This document shows positions 23,901 to 35,632 of a stretch of 64,000 nucleotides of DNA, piece by piece. How positions within the stretch are numbered: the first letter of the stretch is position 1; each line of letters opens with the position of its first letter. The stretch is from Hygrophila difformis (Eukaryota > Streptophyta > Magnoliopsida > Lamiales > Acanthaceae): positions 32,293,849 to 32,357,848 of the forward strand of contig JAOANR010000005.1 of assembly GCA_030278955.1 (NCBI GenBank), written 5' to 3'. Both the position numbers and the translations under genes were made by a program. The notes beneath the pieces were generated by a model. It saw only the letters and a program-made list of their open reading frames with translations, was not told where the DNA came from and ran no database searches.

Positions 23901-24500
23901 CTAAAAGATCTCCGCGTCCTCTGGCAGAGTAGCGGGGTCTTCCATAGGATCATCCTCATCAGAGACCTGGCCGGTGCCCAAAGGTCCGTGAAACACTGGG
24001 GATGGTGGATCGACAGCTTCCGGAACTGGGTCCGGTGTCCCCTCCAGATGGTTCTCCACGGGGCTCGGGTTTGGCGATGGGCGGACCATGTGGGGCCAGA
24101 GCCCAAGGGTCCCGTAGCGTCCATGGATAAGGCCGGATGGGCTCTCTACTGGGGGTGTTGGGCTTCGTGGTCCCATCAAGTGGTCTTCCACAGGGCTATA
24201 TGGTACTACTATATCAGTGAGGTCGAGCAGGTCCGACCCTAGATCCTCAACTCTATCTATCACAGCATCGCTTCGTTCGGTGAGTCTTTGCACTTGAGTT
24301 TCTAAGTCTTTTATGCGATCTTGATCAGCGGCTCTCAAGTTCAGGAAGTGCTGGAGGTCAGCTTCCCTTAAGTCTCCCATTTGGTGCAGATTTGCCTCCA
24401 AGTGAGCTATACGATTTTTCATTTGTTGTATGGTTTGTTGGGTGTCAAGGTGAGCGTTCATCATCTTGATCATCAACTGCATCATGTCCTGACTAGCCAT
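23901..24500 (-). CDS. Coiled-coil ORF, first sense ORF of element A/B
   Basis: 199 aa starting MASQDMMQLMIKMMNAHL. Residues about 1-95 have heptad spacing and many charged residues (QMKNRIAHLEANLHQMG, DRIKDLETQVQRLTERSD), a clear coiled coil. The C-terminal half is Pro/Glu/Asp-rich and acidic (DEDDPMEDPATLPEDAE). There is no capsid signature or zinc knuckle, so this is not an ordinary Gypsy gag, although it occupies the gag position after the PBS. It could come from the same acquired block as the antisense ORF, whose C-terminus is also coiled coil. Function not recognised. Confidence 0.6.
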   Translation of the reverse strand: MASQDMMQLMIKMMNAHLDTQQTIQQMKNRIAHLEANLHQMGDLREADLQHFLNLRAADQDRIKDLETQVQRLTERSDAVIDRVEDLGSDLLDLTDIVVPYSPVEDHLMGPRSPTPPVESPSGLIHGRYGTLGLWPHMVRPSPNPSPVENHLEGTPDPVPEAVDPPSPVFHGPLGTGQVSDEDDPMEDPATLPEDAEIF

Positions 24501-24534
24501 CTAGCGCAAGCAAGAGATCTAAGTTAATATTCGC

Positions 24535-24668
24535 CAGGATTCTAGGTTCGAGTTTCCAAGATTCTAAGTTCAAGTTTCGCCAAGATGCTAAGTTCAAGTT
24601 TCGCAAAGATTCTAAGTTCAAGTTTCGCAAAGATTCTAAGTTCAAGTTTCGCCAAGATGCTAAGTTCA
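24535..24668 (-). repeat. About 24-bp tandem repeat in the A/B leader
   Basis: Five or six imperfect copies of a unit like GATTCTAAGTTCAAGTTTCG. The reading frame it opens on the minus strand is a by-product of the repeat. Confidence 0.8.
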
Positions 24669-24891
24669 TAGCAGAGATGCAACATGCATATGCAAATGAT
24701 ATTTCCCCCCAATAATAATTTAATACCCATATATTTTTTTTCCCATGGGTTTTAAAATAAAATTTCTCCATGGAAATAAAAATTTAAAATTTAAAATATG
24801 TCAAAATATTAATAATAGCTTAAAAATAATAATGGTTTAAAAATAATAGTTTAAAAATAGTAATGGTTTAAAAATAATAATTTAAAAATAG

Positions 24892-24907
24892 CCGGGCTCT
24901 GATACCA
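24892..24907 (-). other. Element A/B primer-binding site
   Basis: Element sense TGGTATCAGAGCCCGG three bases inside the LTR; iMet-type. Confidence 0.85.
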
Positions 24908-24910
24908 ACT

Positions 24911-27725
24911 TGTAACACCCCGGTTTTTGGTAACCCAGGTCGGGATGTCACCGCCACATCTCCCTAGTAAGACACGGTTCCTCCGAGCTTACTAAAGAGA
25001 TGCAAGGCTAGGTATTGCAGTGTTTAAAATATTTAAAGCATTCAAAATAGCCCATACAATATAAATCGAAAATAATAATAGCATAGCGCAGCGGAAATAT
25101 TTAGTTTAGTACAGTATCGCAGCGGAAAATTTAAATAGGGCCGACATGGCCAAAACACGGGTTAAACAGGCCCGTTCATAATATAGTCTACGTACGAAAT
25201 TTAAAAGCAAAATAACAGTTCCCAAAATCCCATGCATGATTCGTGCTCACACATGCTCATTCCACATATTCTGTAAAGAAAGGAATAAAAACGGTTTTGA
25301 TCAGCAAAATTGCTGAGTAAGTTAACACATGCATGATCGTAGGGTTTAAAAGCCATAACTTTAATAATTTAACAAAAGCATGATAATAACATAATATTTG
25401 ATTTCATATAATCCATATCATATAGCACAATCTATCTCAGGCTCTATTTAATAACACATATCACATGGTTCAAGATAATAGCCATAATTTAAATAAAGCA
25501 TTTAAATAATTTAATTTGACAACAATATCATTTAGTCTAGTTTAATTTCATTTAGGATCCCCATTACATTCCCGATTTGGTATCTCAAAGTTTCACGATA
25601 AAAATCGCGATGTCAACAAGTTTAGCCGGTAGCCCGGCGGCCGCAGCCGTATCAGCCATACCCAGTACCACTCCGGAGCCTCGGGAAACCCATACGGATA
25701 TTCACGAGAGTGTAGGCTCTAAGTTTCGCCGTTTTGGCAATATCACATTTCAAGTATAGCGCGCGGGGTCACCATCGTCCATTACGGCACGAAGTGAATC
25801 GTTAAGGGGCACCCTGCAGAGCACTCACCCCTAATTTTAATTTATCAAGTTTGTAAGGGGATTTAGTTTTTTTTTTTTTTTTTTAAAATCTGACTTCCAT
25901 TGTATTCATTTAGAAACAATATCTCAATTCGTTTCAACCCTAAAGGTTAATTCCATGTTTCGACAAGATTTCAAAATTTCGTTTCGGTAAATCACAGTTT
26001 ACTCCAAAATTCGTCTAAAATCAGATTTAATTCCAAAAATTCCAAAATTTCATATCTGACTCGGAAACATCAAGATCTACAACTTTCGTGTTTTAACTTT
26101 TTCAATCCGAGATACCTAAGTAGGTTAAAATCGCCAATTTTCGCATATCAAGAAATCTGTCCGAGTTCAAAGTGCCACAGTTTACAAATTTCACAATCTA
26201 CCATATCAATTCAACTCCAAATTTAATGAAATTTGACAGGGATCATCTTGAGACATTTATTTACAACTTTCATGTTCGGCCAAAGATCTAAAACAGCCTA
26301 GATCCTATGTCAAAAACGTGATCAAGATCATTCCTAAGTTCTGTCCAAGATTTCAAGATCTAAAATCAAACAGTTCGGTTTCAACGGGTTTTCACCTATC
26401 AAATCAACTCCAAAAATTCTCAAATTTTTACAGTAGCTAGGTCTAAGTCTTAGGAACGTTTTTCGTGTTTTAAGTTTTTCCGTTTGAGTTCGTTTTAAAG
26501 GTCGGAAAAATTCAACAATTCTGTTGCGTCGGTAGGAAAACAAAAGTGGACAGATTTATGATTCTTGTCAAATCTTTTAGGTTTCGAATGTTTTAAAATC
26601 TCCCAAAACCATGTAAGGTTAACTTACAGTATCTATGAACGTCGGGAATGTCCAATTCGGAGGCGTGGCTTCCAGATCACCGTTTCTCCTCTCCGTTCGT
26701 CGGGTTCTACGATCTAGATTCGATACGGGGGTGTAGAAAGAAAAAGGAGATGATTAGGATTCGTTTTCGAATCGTTTATTGAATAAAGATTGGACCGAGA
26801 CTTACCACGACTATGGAGATCTGTAGAGAACTCGTCCAACAGCGTTCGTCTTGGTTTCGTGCCTCCGACGACTCCGGATTTAGGGTTTCGAGCGTATAGA
26901 ATGCTTTAGGGTTTCGTAAACTTGTTCGGGGCTCCCAAGGGGCTTATTTATAGAATTCTAAGTCCCTAGGGCGTCCACGGCCGACCTAGAACTCTGGAGT
27001 CGAGAGGTGTTCAACCGAAAGTCGAAAAATCCGCGTTCGGGTGAGAGATTCACGCAACAAACGAATCTGTGTGGTGGCGCGGTCGTGGCGCGCTGAAGCC
27101 CTTCCACCGCGCGGCCACCGCGCCGGCTTCGCCTGGACTTCGGTCCGGGCGGGTCGTGCGATCCGTCGTGCGTTTCCGCCTCTCTTTCGGGTTTCTATCC
27201 CTCTATGCTCCCGAATTCCGGTTTCCGGGGTATATTCGGGTTCATACTTTCTCTCTAATTTTATTCTCAGTCTAATTGGATGTTTTGAACTCGAATACTC
27301 GAGTTCATTAGTGTCGGGTGTTGGTGTTCCATTTATCCATCCTTTTGTTTAATTAAATTTCTTTAATTCCTTTTTAAGTAAAAATCTCATTTCTCATTTT
27401 CTTATCTTTATTTATTTCTTTTATCTGCTGGATTTATTTATTTACTTATAGTATTTATTTTATTTATTATTTATTTAATTATTGTTTTATTTTATGTTAG
27501 AAAATTCTCGGGTATTACAGTCTACCCTCCTTAAGAATCAACTTCGTCCTCGAAGTTGTGTTTCGGCTTTTCTCGTCTCGTGCTAAGGTCTTGTGTTTGT
27601 TTTATTATGTTGTGACTGAACTTAGAATTAAAACTTCTAAGCTGCCTACGTACCCGGTAAAGGGATCAAGCCATAACGTAGTTCAAAAGTTTACAAAAAT
27701 GCACGAAAAATTAGGGGGTATGACA
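24911..27725 (-). repeat. Element A/B 5' LTR
   Basis: Matches the 3' LTR end to end, about 2.8 kb, with only scattered substitutions and a longer T-tract near 25868. Short plus-strand ORFs inside are shared by both LTRs and are not genes. Confidence 0.92.
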
Positions 27726-29207
27726 GAAGTAACCAAGCTTCCCTTTTGCCCAACAACCTTCCTTAAATCCTTTGTGCCTCTTGAGTATTTTTGATTAGTA
27801 GGCTAAAAATCTGAATTGGATGGTGATTGAAGAGAAAAGGGAATGGAGTTTGCAGCAAGGGAGAAGAAAGAAGAAAAGGTGGGTGATGGCGTGAGTGGTG
27901 GGGGAGAGGGGAAATAAGAATTGATTGATTGATTGAATTAAATGGATGGAAATTAATGGATGTTTGGTGGATTTTTGAAAGCATTGTGGGTTTAGAGCTG
28001 TTCTATTGTTGGACCGGGCAACACAGCTAATCCTCTTGCCCTATAAATACAAGCCCAATGCCCAGCATTTAATAATTTTAAGCAAGCAACTATTAGAGTT
28101 CCAAATTAGATAAATCAACAAGGTCTTGACAGTTCGGCTTGTTCCAGAGGGTGTTTCTTAGTTCCACCGGTATATCATTAGCAAATCGTTCTTATAGGAG
28201 TATTCCCGGTAAGATCTGTTTAAGTTAAGAATTTTAGTTATTATTTTAGTAAGAGAACCATTATAGTACAAAAATTAATATTAGAGTATTTTTCTTAGTC
28301 AAGTAGCTGAAGAGGATTATCTGCTCGTAGCCTCTGCGTGTGACCCACCCATTCCATCTTCGGTGACTGTAAGTAGATTTTTACTCTTTGGAGTAAGCCC
28401 AAAAATTATTTAGCGTAAGCATAAAATTCAAGAAAACCATTTTTATTACTTTTAAATTTATGCTTATAGCTCCCTACTGCTTTTGGATTATTGGTATGTC
28501 ATTTTACTGTGCTTTACAATACTTGCAATTATTCTCAATGTCCTATGAATTTTTGAGCGCGCATTGTTACGGGGTTGGGTCCAAGTTTTGGGTCGCTGCT
28601 GCCACCTCTGCCGTTTGCCTGTGTTACACGACTTACGGGGACTGATGTGAATCCTCCGCCGTTTGCATGTAATACACGACTTACGGGGACTGATGGAAAT
28701 CAGTCCGATGCCATTTCTCGATTCAATGTGGTCTGAGGAAATTTCTTACCTCCACCACAACTGTAACACCCCGGTTTTGGTAACCCAGGCCGGGATGCCA
28801 CCGCCACACCTCCCTAGCAAGACACGGTTTCTCCGAGCTCACTAAAGAGATGCAAGGCTATGGTTTTTCAGGATTTAAAAATATTCAAACAGCCCATTCA
28901 TATATAATTTAAAGATAATACATCAAAGTTGCAGCGGAATTTAAATATAGGGCCAACATGGCCAAAACACGGGTTAAACAGGCCCGTTCATGCAAGTCGT
29001 AATTTAATGCAGGGATTTAAAATAAAGATTTCCCCTAATGTGCCCATGTATGCATATGACGATGCATATTCTTCGTATTCTGTAAGAAAAAGGAGATATA
29101 TGGTTTGGGTCAGCAAAAACGCGCTGAGTAAGTTAACACATAGCATGGGTTAGGGGTTTCAAAGCCTTTAATTAAATTTTATAAAAACATTTCTCGATAT
29201 TTTGTAT

Positions 29208-29367
29208 AGCCGGCAATCCGGCGGCCGCAGCCAATTTCATAAAATCTAAGCTTTTTAATATATTTCCCGTTACGCCATCATCTCAACAATATATCATTTA
29301 GCCGGTGATCCGGCGGCCTCAGCCAATTTCATAAGTATCATTTAGCCGGTGATCCGGCGGCCGCAGC
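29208..29367 (-). repeat. Three copies of the GCCGG-NNNN-CCGGC palindromic motif
   Basis: Copies at 29208-29232, 29300-29323 and 29344-29367 read AGCCGGYRATCCGGCGGCC then GCAGCC or TCAGCC. Single copies are in LTRs A (16991), B (25624), E (58395) and L (57172). Confidence 0.75.
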
Positions 29368-29488
29368 CAATATCAATAGTATCATTTCTCAAAATATTTT
29401 TCGTTTCTTTTATAGTTCACCATTCACCAGGGCTCTTGTGACCGCAATCCTCATAACCAATATTTTTCGCAGGAAACATTCAATCGCC

Positions 29489-29618
29489 CTTGGGGAATCT
29501 AACCCGCAAGAACTCAATACATCCTGGGGAATCTAACCCGCAGGAAAACATACAATCGCCCTTGGGGAATCTAACCCGCAAGAACTCAAATACATCATTG
29601 GGAATCAAACCCGCATGA
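29489..29618 (-). repeat. Hairpin array with changing arms, conserved loop
   Basis: Four units share the loop GGGAATCTAACCCG (last unit GGGAATCAAACCCG), flanked by arms CTTG/CAAG, TCCTG/CAGGA, CTTG/CAAG and TCAT/ATGA. The arms change but stay complementary. Repeated at 33302-33431 in the other LTR. Confidence 0.75.
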
Positions 29619-29829
29619 ATCATATTGATAACGTCAAACTTGGTCACAAGTCCCCAATGTTTCAAAAGAATTCTTTTAAAGAAAATGTTTTTATTTGGTG
29701 TAACGGGATTTTTCAAAAATATAGCTTTATCGTAATTCCAACGTCTCGATCGTTGTTTAAAAGATTTCAAAAATCGATCGATGTCACAGTTTGCGCCTTT
29801 TTGGTTTAAAAATCCATTTCTTAGGCGAT

Positions 29830-30680
29830 TGTTCTGAAATTTGTACATTAGCTCAAAAACATCCCAACGAACAACTTTCGTGTTTTAAGTTTTTCGGAAA
29901 AACGATGGGAAGCATGTCAAAAATCGAGTTTTCGACTCAAACGAAAAGCTGTCAGGATTCAGGTTCGACAACGTTAAAAGATTTGACTTTTTATCATATC
30001 AAATGAACTTCAAAAATCCTGAAATTTTACAGAGACATACTAGACATGATTTCCAACAACTTTTGTTTAGATCTCAAAGATTGGTTCAGGCTAGAAGTGA
30101 TAGGAATAAGCTCCTCAAGTTCGGTTATGAAAACTGTCATCCTTTGAAGATTTTTAAAAACGCAGAATATGTCCGATACGATTTGGGGTATCAAGACTTG
30201 ATGGAAATCTTTGAAATTTTTACACAATATAGCTTATGATCTTTGGATCAAAATCTTAGTTTTGAGATTTCAGGTTTGAACACTCGAAGTAAGAGTTTTG
30301 CTCGTCGAGTTTGATTATGAAATCTGTCAAGGTTCTTGACATCGGTTCTAACGCAGATCGGATCGGCTCGAGTTTGGAGGTTCGAATCTCAATGAAAAAT
30401 TCTAAAAACTTACAGTAGTATTCCAAACTCATAGATCTACAATTCTTATGTTTAACTCCAATCCTAGATCGGTCTAGATCTAAGGTAAAAATAACCAACA
30501 AGTTTGAATAAAGAATCTATCACTATTTCAAGATCTAAGTCGATGGCAGGTCTGTTCATGGTCGTTTTCGGATATCAAAACACGATGAAAAATTATGAAA
30601 TTTTTACAGTAGCTAGATTAATGTCTTAGGAATGTTTTTCATGTTTTGGGTTTTTCCGTTTGAAGACTTTTAAGGGTTCG
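29830..30680 (-). repeat. Degenerate periodic modules in LTR C
   Basis: A block of GAAATTTTTACAGTA-like sequence followed by an ACAACTTTCATGTTTTAAG-like block recurs near 29839, 30018, 30213, 30400 and 30596, spacing about 180-196 bp. Confidence 0.65.
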
Positions 30681-31822
30681 AAAAATTCATACGAAAATGC
30701 TGCGCCGGGGGTTTTTCTTGTTGACAGATTTTAGAGTTTTTAAAACTCTATGTTTGGTTGCATTTTAAGTCACCCAAAACCATAGTAAGGTTAACTTACA
30801 GTGGGGATGATGTTTAGGAGGTCACGGGGTCGTCCGGAATCCACGGGATGTCACGAACGAATCTCCTCCACCCGATTTATTCTTCATTTGGCTCCGATTT
30901 GTGTTTGAATATGAAGATTCGTAAGTCTAGGATAATGGTTATGATCTTAAAACAATAAGGAAACTTGATTTACATCTTACCAACAATCCAAAGCTTGCAA
31001 TCCTTGATCTACACACTTCCTTGGTCGGATTTGGTTGCCGGAAAGTCGCCGGAAGTTCGCCGGAAGTTCGCCGGAAAGTAAGAACATGTGTTTTTGGTTT
31101 TGGGAGAGTTTGGGAAGAAGAAGAAGTTATGGGGGCTGATCATGGGGTGTTAGGGTGTGTTATGGCCATTAAAGGGACAAGGAATCCCGGATTTGGAGGC
31201 CTAGGCCGACAATTAGGCGGCCGCTACAGTAGTGCTACAGTAGTGCTACAGTAGTGCTACAGTAACTTTTAATATTTTTTTTTTTTTTTTTCTTTTTTTT
31301 TTTTTTTTAAGATTCCTTCTTTACAAAAATAAAAATCATAATGTGGGAATTATCCGTGATTGTTGGGACAATTCGATAAACTCGTTTCGAGTTGTTATCT
31401 TCCGGTAAATAATAAATTCCGCTCTCTCGGAATTATTTCGGTTTTAATAATTTAAATCCAATTCTTTACTTTTGGATTTAAATTTTCGATGGCGATTTCT
31501 CGGGTTCGTCGGCTTCCAATTTGTCGTCTTTTGATTCCCGTGCAATAACTTGTATCATTAAATTTCTTCCGACTTCACGGGTTCTTGGATTTAAAATTCT
31601 TTTCCTTCTTGAATTTAATTCCAATTATCTTGACTCAATTCATGGAATGTCTTCGGGCTTCCTTTCCCTCTTTTATTCCATTTTGAATTTGAATCCATCG
31701 GCGTTTTATTTCCGAGCAATAATTTATTGTGATAAATTATTTTCTTCTTCTCGGAGATGTTTCGACATTGATCGGAATAAATTTTATTCCTTTGGACGTT
31801 GATAAAAATCTGGGGTATTACA

Positions 31823-32574
31823 GTCTACCCCCCTTAAGAATCAACTTCGTCCTCGAAGTTGTGTTTCGGCTTTTCTCGCGCTAAGAGTTAGGGTCCTTTT
31901 GTTTACTTGGGATACAAACTATTCGGGTTTCAAAAATAAATGCTTATGCATCCTTACGGGGTATTACATCCTTCCCCCCTTAAGATTACAGTTATGTCCC
32001 CATAACTGCCTATGTATTTTTCACAACCATGTTTGGGTATCATTGCATATGATCCTTCCTCAGTATTCTTCTAGGTGTCATTCTAGAAGCACGCGAAGAT
32101 AAGTTTCTAAGTGATCAAGATCTAGGTCTAAGGCAAAGTTAGTCTTAAGTTAGCGCTTCTAAGCCAAGACTCAAGGTCATGTCGAACACTAGAGTGAGAA
32201 GGTTATGTATCACATACGATTCACAAAAAAAAAAAAAAAAAAAAAAGTTAGTACAGATATTTATGTATGCATATGCATATGTGATCCCCCAAAAAAAAAA
32301 AAATTTCATGCATGCATTTATTTATCCATGGGTTTTAAAAATAAATTTATTCCATGGATAGATTAAAATAAGGATAAAAGGTTTGGGCCACTATATTGGG
32401 CCGAAAGAAATAAATTATTTGAGCTTTAAATAAAAACAAGGCTATTGGGCCAAAATAATTTCTTGGGCTTCTAAAAAAAATTTTGGGCTAAAAATTTGGG
32501 CTTTAACTTCAAAATAATAATTGGGCTCTTTAAAATATAATAGCTTCAAAATAATCCGGGCTCTGATACCACAT
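31823..32574 (-). other. Element C/D internal region, non-coding, with two PPT-hairpin modules
   Basis: Module I (PPT 31823-31838, hairpin 31842-31861) abuts the LTR. Module II, with its own PPT-like run and hairpin CAGTTATG-TCCC-CATAACTG (31989-32008), lies about 150 bp inside next to a GGGTATTACA that looks like an LTR end. The rest is AT-rich with A-runs. The PBS (32556-32571) sits beside LTR D. No coding signal. Confidence 0.8.
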
Positions 32575-35500
32575 TGTAACACCCCGGTTTTGGTAACCCA
32601 GGCCGGGATGCCACCGCCACACCTCCCTAGCAAGACACGGTTTCTCCGAGCTCACTAAAGAGATGCAAGGCTATGGTTTTTCAGGATTTAAAAATATTCA
32701 AACAGCCCATTCATATATAATTTAAAGATAATACATCAAAGTTGCAGCGGAATTTAAATATAGGGCCAACATGGCCAAAACACGGGTTAAACAGGCCCGT
32801 TCATGCAAGTCGTAATTTAATGCAGGGATTTAAAATAAAGATTTCCCCTAATGTGCCCATGTATGCATATGACGATGCATATTCTTCGTATTCTGTAAGA
32901 AAAAGGAGATATATGGTTTGGGTCAGCAAAAACGCGCTGAGTAAGTTAACACATAGCATGGGTTAGGGGTTTCAAAGCCTTTAATTAAATTTTATAAAAA
33001 CATTTCTCGATATTTTGTATAGCCGGCAATCCGGCGGCCGCAGCCAATTTCATAAAATCTAAGCTTTTTAATATATTTCCCGTTACGCCATCATCTCAAC
33101 AATATATCATTTAGCCGGTGATCCGGCGGCCTCAGCCAATTTCATAAGTATCATTTAGCCGGTGATCCGGCGGCCGCAGCCAATATCAATAGTATCATTT
33201 CTCAAAATATTTTTCGTTTCTTTTATAGTTCACCATTCACCAGGGCTCTTGTGACCGCAATCCTCATAACCAATATTTTTCGCAGGAAACATTCAATCGC
33301 CCTTGGGGAATCTAACCCGCAAGAACTCAATACATCCTGGGGAATCTAACCCGCAGGAAAACATACAATCGCCCTTGGGGAATCTAACCCGCAAGAACTC
33401 AAATACATCATTGGGAATCAAACCCGCATGAATCATATTGATAACGTCAAACTTGGTCACAAGTCCCCAATGTTTCAAAAGAATTCTTTTAAAGAAAATG
33501 TTTTTATTTGGTGTAACGGGATTTTTCAAAAATATAGCTTTATCGTAATTCCAACGTCTCGATCGTTGTTTAAAAGATTTCAAAAATCGATCGATGTCAC
33601 AGTTTGCGCCTTTTTGGTTTAAAAATCCATTTCTTAGGCGATTGTTCTGAAATTTGTACATTAGCTCAAAAACATCCCAACGAACAACTTTCGTGTTTTA
33701 AGTTTTTCGGAAAAACGATGGGAAGCATGTCAAAAATCGAGTTTTCGACTCAAACGAAAAGCTGTCAGGATTCAGGTTCGACAACGTTAAAAGATTTGAC
33801 TTTTTATCATATCAAATGAACTTCAAAAATCCTGAAATTTTACAGAGACATACTAGACATGATTTCCAACAACTTTTGTTTAGATCTCAAAGATTGGTTC
33901 AGGCTAGAAGTGATAGGAATAAGCTCCTCAAGTTCGGTTATGAAAACTGTCATCCTTTGAAGATTTTTAAAAACGCAGAATATGTCCGATACGATTTGGG
34001 GTATCAAGACTTGATGGAAATCTTTGAAATTTTTACACAATATAGCTTATGATCTTTGGATCAAAATCTTAGTTTTGAGATTTCAGGTTTGAACACTCGA
34101 AGTAAGAGTTTTGCTCGTCGAGTTTGATTATGAAATCTGTCAAGGTTCTTGACATCGGTTCTAACGCAGATCGGATCGGCTCGAGTTTGGAGGTTCGAAT
34201 CTCAATGAAAAATTCTAAAAACTTACAGTAGTATTCCAAACTCATAGATCTACAATTCTTATGTTTAACTCCAATCCTAGATCGGTCTAGATCTAAGGTA
34301 AAAATAACCAACAAGTTTGAATAAAGAATCTATCACTATTTCAAGATCTAAGTCGATGGCAGGTCTGTTCATGGTCGTTTTCGGATATCAAAACACGATG
34401 AAAAATTATGAAATTTTTACAGTAGCTAGATTAATGTCTTAGGAATGTTTTTCATGTTTTGGGTTTTTCCGTTTGAAGACTTTTAAGGGTTCGAAAAATT
34501 CATACGAAAATGCTGCGCCGGGGGTTTTTCTTGTTGACAGATTTTAGAGTTTTTAAAACTCTATGTTTGGTTGCATTTTAAGTCACCCAAAACCATAGTA
34601 AGGTTAACTTACAGTGGGGATGATGTTTAGGAGGTCACGGGGTCGTCCGGAATCCACGGGATGTCACGAACGAATCTCCTCCACCCGATTTATTCTTCAT
34701 TTGGCTCCGATTTGTGTTTGAATATGAAGATTCGTAAGTCTAGGATAATGGTTATGATCTTAAAACAATAAGGAAACTTGATTTACATCTTACCAACAAT
34801 CCAAAGCTTGCAATCCTTGATCTACACACTTCCTTGGTCGGATTTGGTTGCCGGAAAGTCGCCGGAAGTTCGCCGGAAGTTCGCCGGAAAGTAAGAACAT
34901 GTGTTTTTGGTTTTGGGAGAGTTTGGGAAGAAGAAGAAGTTATGGGGGCTGATCATGGGGTGTTAGGGTGTGTTATGGCCATTAAAGGGACAAGGAATCC
35001 CGGATTTGGAGGCCTAGGCCGACAATTAGGCGGCCGCTACAGTAGTGCTACAGTAGTGCTACAGTAGTGCTACAGTAACTTTTAATATTTTTTTTTTTTT
35101 TTCTTTTTTTTTTTTTTTAAGATTCCTTCTTTACAAAAATAAAAATCATAATGTGGGAATTATCCGTGATTGTTGGGACAATTCGATAAACTCGTTTCGA
35201 GTTGTTATCTTCCGGTAAATAATAAATTCCGCTCTCTCGGAATTATTTCGGTTTTAATAATTTAAATCCAATTCTTTACTTTTGGATTTAAATTTTCGAT
35301 GGCGATTTCTCGGGTTCGTCGGCTTCCAATTTGTCGTCTTTTGATTCCCGTGCAATAACTTGTATCATTAAATTTCTTCCGACTTCACGGGTTCTTGGAT
35401 TTAAAATTCTTTTCCTTCTTGAATTTAATTCCAATTATCTTGACTCAATTCATGGAATGTCTTCGGGCTTCCTTTCCCTCTTTTATTCCATTTTGAATTT

Positions 35501-35632
35501 GAATCCATCGGCGTTTTATTTCCGAGCAATAATTTATTGTGATAAATTATTTTCTTCTTCTCGGAGATGTTTCGACATTGATCGGAATAAATTTTATTCC
35601 TTTGGACGTTGATAAAAATCTGGGGTATTACA
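32575..35632 (-). repeat. Element C/D 5' LTR
   Basis: Collinear with the other LTR at an offset of 3813 bp, falling to 3810 after the poly-T tract. Confidence 0.92.

Larger units (their letters stand above)
16278..27725 (-). mobile_element. Element A/B: chimeric Gypsy chromovirus with antisense extra gene
   Basis: Two LTRs of about 2.81 kb, TSD GAAGT (16273-16277 and 27726-27730), an iMet PBS and a PPT define a complete insertion. Element sense is minus. The 5.8-kb interior holds a coiled-coil ORF, an antisense third gene, and only the C-terminal half of pol; gag, protease and the RT catalytic core are absent. About seven substitutions plus a poly-T length change were counted by eye between the LTRs, so insertion was recent. 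It must have used proteins from another element. Confidence 0.9.
28762..31822 (-). repeat. Element C/D 3' LTR
   Basis: Plus strand begins TGTAACACCCCGG and ends GGGGTATTACA. Contains three copies of a GCCGG-rich palindromic motif, a four-copy hairpin array, five periodic modules, two splice-donor-like sites and a CTACAGTAGTG triplet repeat near 31225. Confidence 0.92.
28762..35632 (-). mobile_element. Element C/D: non-coding LTR element with very short interior
   Basis: LTRs of 3061 and 3058 bp flank 752 bp. TSD ACAAC is at 28757-28761 and 35633-35637. The interior has a PBS, two PPT-hairpin modules and no ORF. In a partial by-eye comparison the LTRs differ only in poly-T length (near 31270 and 35085), so this is a very recent insertion mobilised in trans. 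It resembles a LARD in LTR size but with a far smaller interior. Confidence 0.92.

Noticed and set aside
24493..24771. Minus-strand ORF with LASWRNLNLESLRNLNLES repeats, looking like a leucine-rich repeat
   Set aside because: It is the translation of a 24-bp tandem repeat in a non-coding leader.
29480..29848. 122-aa minus-strand ORF in LTR C and D with FLRVRFPKGD repeats
   Set aside because: Translation of the hairpin array; no family resemblance.
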